A stretch of 64,000 nt of DNA, from positions 1 to 64,000 of the forward strand of contig NZ_SADR02000002.1 of NCBI RefSeq assembly GCF_004010325.2, in the 5' to 3' direction. Source of the stretch: Mesorhizobium sp. M00.F.Ca.ET.216.01.1.1 (GTDB lineage: Bacteria; Pseudomonadota; Alphaproteobacteria; Rhizobiales; Rhizobiaceae). Positions 60,724 to 64,000 of the stretch are shown here, in pieces; positions within the stretch are counted from its first letter, which is position 1, and every line of letters begins with the position of its first letter. The notes beneath the pieces were generated by a model. It made no database searches. It was given only the letters and a program-made list of their open reading frames with translations, and had not been told where the DNA came from. A program made the position numbers and the translations under genes.

Positions 60724-61620
60724 CTACGCGCCCAAAACCCGCCGGTGGTCTGCCAGCACCTCGTCGATGACCCGCCAGGATCGTTCCGCCTCGCGCTGGT
60801 TGCCGTCATATCCAGAAGCGGTGATCAGGGCTTTCCACAGCGCCCAGCCGCGGCCGCGAGCCCAGGTTTGCTCGTCAAGGGGAAGCGCATCGCGGAACGC
60901 CTGGCGGCTCTCGCCGGAAAATCCTGTCCAAGCGATCACCAGGTCGCAGGCGGGATCGCCGACGGCCGAACTGCCGAAATCGATGATGCCGCAGAGCTTG
61001 CCGTCCTCAACGAGCAGATTGCCCCAGGCGACGTCGCCATGGACCCAGACCGGAGGGCGCTGCCACTCAGAGCCAAGTGCTGCAGCCCACAGCACCTTGG
61101 CGGCAGCGGTGTCGATGCGGCCCGCGAGCGCCGAAAGTGCTGCGCGGGTCTCGGCGTCGTAGACCGAAAGCTGGCCACCGCGATGGAAGTTATGCTGGCC
61201 CGCCGGCGGGCCGCCGGTAGCGTCGACGCGGTAGAGGGCAACAAGAAAACCGGCCAGCGAGCGGGCGAACCGGGTGGGGTCGGCAATCAGGTCGGCCGTA
61301 GCCGGCGTGCCGCGAAGCCAGCGATAGACGGACCAGGGCCAGGAATAGCCTTGCGCGGGCGCGCCTTTGGCCAGCGGCACGGGTATCGGCAGCGGCAACA
61401 GCGGCGCAAGCCGGGGCAGCCAGCGATGCTCTTTCTCGACCTGGGCAACGTAGGCTGCCGCACTCGGCAGGCGCACCGACATGTCATCGCCCAGCCGGAA
61501 GGTGCGGTTGTCCCAGCCGCCCGGCTCGACCGGTATCACCGGCAGGCCCGCCCACTCGGGAAACTGAGCGGCAACCAGCCGGCGGACAAGTCCGGAATCT
61601 ATCGATAGTGCGGGTTCCAT
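60724..61620 (-). CDS. Aminoglycoside phosphotransferase-like kinase
   Basis: A 298-residue protein with the APH/choline kinase fold. PGGWDNRTFRLGDDMSVRLPS is the nucleotide loop with the conserved lysine position altered to Arg; VWVHGDVAWGNLLVED contains the catalytic Asp, and IIDFGSSAVGDPACDLVIAW the metal-binding Asp. Many members phosphorylate small metabolites, not drugs, so drug resistance should not be assumed. GAGGTGAA precedes ATG 61620. It stands alone. Confidence 0.9.
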   Translation of the reverse strand: MEPALSIDSGLVRRLVAAQFPEWAGLPVIPVEPGGWDNRTFRLGDDMSVRLPSAAAYVAQVEKEHRWLPRLAPLLPLPIPVPLAKGAPAQGYSWPWSVYRWLRGTPATADLIADPTRFARSLAGFLVALYRVDATGGPPAGQHNFHRGGQLSVYDAETRAALSALAGRIDTAAAKVLWAAALGSEWQRPPVWVHGDVAWGNLLVEDGKLCGIIDFGSSAVGDPACDLVIAWTGFSGESRQAFRDALPLDEQTWARGRGWALWKALITASGYDGNQREAERSWRVIDEVLADHRRVLGA

Positions 61621-61820
61621 TTCACCTCTGTGCCTGCTCTTCAATGATAATCTTCGATGCCGGCGGGACCGCGTCCTGCTCTGCCCTGGCATGACAACGG
61701 CGGGGAGGCAACAGATGCCCACCCCTCTTGCGGCCGCGGCGACATGTGTTCGGGACATGGGCAGTTGGTAATTGCCCCCACTTCGTCCAAGACACGGACG
61801 ATGATCCAAGGCCTGCAGCC

Positions 61821-63344
61821 TTACCGCTGCCAACCAGCTTTCCTCAGCAGGTGCGCCATCTCGTCCGCCCAATGCGGATTGCGCAGTCTGAGCGGTCCCA
61901 AGGCATCGCCTGAAGGATTTTCTATCTCGCGCATCAGCTCAACGCACGATCCGGCTTCCGGCAGGCGGCCGAGCGAGACGTAGCAGCAGGCGAGTGTTTC
62001 ATAGATAGGCCGCCACGCGGGACCGACCTTGCGCGCCTTGATGGCCGCGGCAAGCGCCTCGTTTGCCTGCCCTGCAAACAGGTAAGCGAGTGCCAGAATA
62101 TTGAACCATACGAAATTCTGCGGATCGTGCGGGTTCAGCAAAAGACCGTGTTCGAGCGGCGCTATCGCTTCGGATGCGCTGCCGCGGAAGAGCTGCCCCA
62201 TTCCCATCGCCAGATGGCCAAGGGCGAAACTTGGGCTGATCTCGATCGCCGTTTCCGCGGCAAGGACGGCCTGTTCCGGCGCATTGGCGTAGGTGCTGCA
62301 AATGGCCAGTGCGTAATGCGAATAGGGGTTCTTCTCGTCGAGCCGAACCGCCTTCAAGGCCGCGTCCAGGCCTTCCCGGATATCCTGTGCCGGTTTGTCG
62401 CTCCAGCCGTAAGCGACGATGCCGGCGCTGACGCGGCCGAGCCAGAGATGGGCTTCCGCGAGTTCAGGATCAAGCCGGCACGCCTCGCGAAACAGCCCGC
62501 GGGCGCGCAAGTGAGTCTGCCGGCCGACATGGTGAAAATGCCAGGTACCTTGCCGCACCAGGTCCCAGGCCGTCGCGTTTCCACTGCTGCGTGCAGTGGC
62601 TGGAAGTGACTCCGTCCTGAGCAGTTCGGGCTCGATCGCTCCTGCCACCCGCTCGGCTATGGCGTCCTGGACGGCGAATACCTCAGTAATCTCCATCTCG
62701 TATCGCTCGGCCCAGATCTGGTTGGCCGAGGCGGCATCGACCAGTTGCGCCGAGACCCGGATGTGCTGGCCGGATCGGCGCACGCTGCCTTCCAGCACAT
62801 AGCGGACGCCAAGCTCGCGGGCCACCTGTTTGGAGTCGACCGATTTGTCCTTGTAGACGAAGCTGGAACCGTGCCCAATCACCCGGAACCACCGGAACCT
62901 CGTCAGCGCTGTGATGATGTCCTCGGTGATGCCGTCGGCCAGATAGGCCTGTTGCTTGTCGTCGCCGACATTGGCGAACGGCAGGACCGCAATCGACGGT
63001 CTTTCGGGGAGGCTCGCCGGCTGGCCGGGGCTTGGCAGCGCGCCGTCTGCAACGGCATTCAGTACGCGGACGCTGCCGGCGAAACGATATCCGGTGCGGG
63101 GGACCGTCGCGATCCACTGGCTGCCGTCCGGCTGTGGGCCGAGCAGCTTGCGCAGTGCCGCAATCTGCACCGAGAGATTGCTCTCCTCGACAACCGTATC
63201 GGACCATGCCGCTTCCATGAGCATCGTCTTGCTCAGCACCTGCGTCGGTGCCTCCAGCAGGGCCTGAAGCAACGCCAAACCCTTTTGCCCGACCGCTACT
63301 GGCCTGCCCTCGCGAACAAGGGCCCTGCGCGGCACATCGAACAC
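61821..63344 (-). CDS. Winged-helix (OmpR/CadC-type) regulator with TPR repeats
   Basis: A 507-residue regulator from GTG 63344. Residues 1-95 are the Trans_reg_C wing (LALLQALLEAPTQVLSKTMLMEAAW, NLSVQIAALRKLLG, IATVPRTGYRFAG), 105-250 a TolB/adenylate-cyclase-associated segment (RPSIAVLPFANVGDDKQQAYLADGITEDIITAL) and 270-500 TPR-like repeats (AEAHLWLGRVSAGIVA, AVLAAETAIEISPSFALGHLAMG). No membrane helix is seen. Family-like residues FAFGPFVFDV extend upstream of the GTG without an in-frame ATG. Divergent from the cupin gene. Confidence 0.85.
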   Translation of the reverse strand: MFDVPRRALVREGRPVAVGQKGLALLQALLEAPTQVLSKTMLMEAAWSDTVVEESNLSVQIAALRKLLGPQPDGSQWIATVPRTGYRFAGSVRVLNAVADGALPSPGQPASLPERPSIAVLPFANVGDDKQQAYLADGITEDIITALTRFRWFRVIGHGSSFVYKDKSVDSKQVARELGVRYVLEGSVRRSGQHIRVSAQLVDAASANQIWAERYEMEITEVFAVQDAIAERVAGAIEPELLRTESLPATARSSGNATAWDLVRQGTWHFHHVGRQTHLRARGLFREACRLDPELAEAHLWLGRVSAGIVAYGWSDKPAQDIREGLDAALKAVRLDEKNPYSHYALAICSTYANAPEQAVLAAETAIEISPSFALGHLAMGMGQLFRGSASEAIAPLEHGLLLNPHDPQNFVWFNILALAYLFAGQANEALAAAIKARKVGPAWRPIYETLACCYVSLGRLPEAGSCVELMREIENPSGDALGPLRLRNPHWADEMAHLLRKAGWQR

Positions 63345-63497
63345 GAACGGGCCGAACGCGAAGCATCGCGGTGCTGAAGTATCTCGCTTCCCGGCTTCGG
63401 AAGAATTCGGAACTTTTCGCCTCCCCTTTAAGGACTTGGGCTGGACGCGCGGCCATTCTGGTCATCTTCGCACAGACTAACACAAATGGAGGTCGAA

Positions 63498-63944
63498 ATG
63501 ACGATGTTGAAGCTACCGGCCGCAGCGGACAATGCTGGGTCCAGCGACGGAAAGGCTGTGGTCGTCAGGGGTGGCGAGGCTTACCGGGCCGAACAGGGAT
63601 CGGACTATCTGCCGGGCATCAGTTCTGAGACGGTCGGAGCCAAGGCGCTTTGGCTTGGCGTCGCCTCAATCCCGCCGGGGAAGCGTACCAAGGCCCACGT
63701 CCACGCGCGTCACGAAACAGCATTTTATATGCTGAGCGGCGACGAGTTGGAAATGTGGAGCGGCGACGAACTCCAGTTTCGCGACGTCGTCCATCCTGGC
63801 GACTACCTCTATATTCCGGCCAATGTGCTCCACGTTGCCGTGAACCGGGCAAGCCAGCCGGCCGTCTTCATCGGCGCCCGCAACGAACCGACTGCACAGG
63901 AAAGCGTCGTTCTGTTCCCGGAGATGGACAACCGGGTGCCATGA
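63498..63944 (+). CDS. Cupin-domain protein
   Basis: A 148-residue cupin. Motif 1 is GKRTKAHVHARHETAFYMLSGDELEMW, with two histidines and a glutamate, and motif 2 is HPGDYLYIPANVLHVAVN, with the third histidine, so a metal site is intact. The fold fits small dioxygenases, isomerases or sensors; substrate unknown. ATG 63498 was chosen for the GGAGGTCGAA before it; 63486 is an alternative. It is divergent from the winged-helix/TPR regulator over about 150 bp and may be its target. Confidence 0.88.
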   Translation: MTMLKLPAAADNAGSSDGKAVVVRGGEAYRAEQGSDYLPGISSETVGAKALWLGVASIPPGKRTKAHVHARHETAFYMLSGDELEMWSGDELQFRDVVHPGDYLYIPANVLHVAVNRASQPAVFIGARNEPTAQESVVLFPEMDNRVP

Positions 63945-64000
63945 TTTTGGCCGCGCCGGCGCCAGCCCGCTTGATCGACGCAACAGTTAATCGATGAGGG

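Overview
The window is a high-GC alphaproteobacterial chromosome segment, most likely from a Mesorhizobium or a close relative. The pointers are three tandem DUF680-type secreted proteins (a family I know from Mesorhizobium), a Ros/MucR zinc-finger regulator, a DUF982 protein, an aquaglyceroporin-type ars operon and the Rhizobiales gene order hdaA-perM-pgsA-like beside purMN. Identifications rest on reading motifs and translations; no database search was run.

Layout. 1-1.2 kb: tRNA-Pro(TGG), then a broken zone of an IS3-family transposase tail fused to an alpha/beta-hydrolase remnant. 1.3-4.3 kb: chloroperoxidase-like hydrolase divergent from a GlxA/AraC regulator with a 21-bp-phased operator, then a methyltransferase. 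4.6-10.2 kb: core genes (hdaA, AI-2E-type permease, CDP-alcohol phosphatidyltransferase; purM-purN), a HicAB module and a SixA-like phosphatase. 10.3-11.5 kb: three DUF680 paralogues. 11.9-16.6 kb: molybdopterin oxidoreductase, ABC-F ATPase with a zinc-ribbon protein. 16.7-25 kb: stress-type and small envelope proteins, mucR, a UvrD/Rep helicase, a diguanylate cyclase, DinB and GST. 25.4-30.9 kb: bluB, ndk, HigBA, an SDR/LysR pair, a META-type lipoprotein-like gene and a DoxX remnant.

31-38.7 kb: moaE, moaD, pgsA and uvrC run as one minus-strand block with a pteridine-reductase-like SDR gene upstream, but a decayed 3.4-kb island separates uvrC from the SDR gene. The island is bounded by a 19-bp direct repeat (34595-34613 and 37976-37994). 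It carries a chain of overlapping micro-cistrons, an IS5-type remnant, a SAM methyltransferase and a frameshifted tyrosine recombinase.

39-50 kb: outer-membrane beta-barrel protein, GST, a histone-H1-like Lys/Ala/Pro repeat protein, a broken acetyltransferase, TauE/SafE exporter, MFS/LysR divergent pair, then a DoxX-VOC-AraC cassette bracketed by a partial copy (46234-46622) and the intact copy (48551-49399) of rlmJ. 50-56 kb: two arsenic modules: arsR-flavoprotein-MFS, and arsR-arsC(thioredoxin type)-aqpS-arsC(glutaredoxin type). 56.6-64 kb: SBP56/methanethiol-oxidase-like protein with a membrane partner, a FadL-type porin, an aminoglycoside-phosphotransferase-like kinase, a winged-helix/TPR regulator and a cupin.

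No CRISPR array, no rRNA and no complete insertion sequence was seen. The most interesting parts are the island with its att repeats and micro-cistron chain, the rlmJ-bracketed cassette, the double ars locus and the DUF680 cluster.
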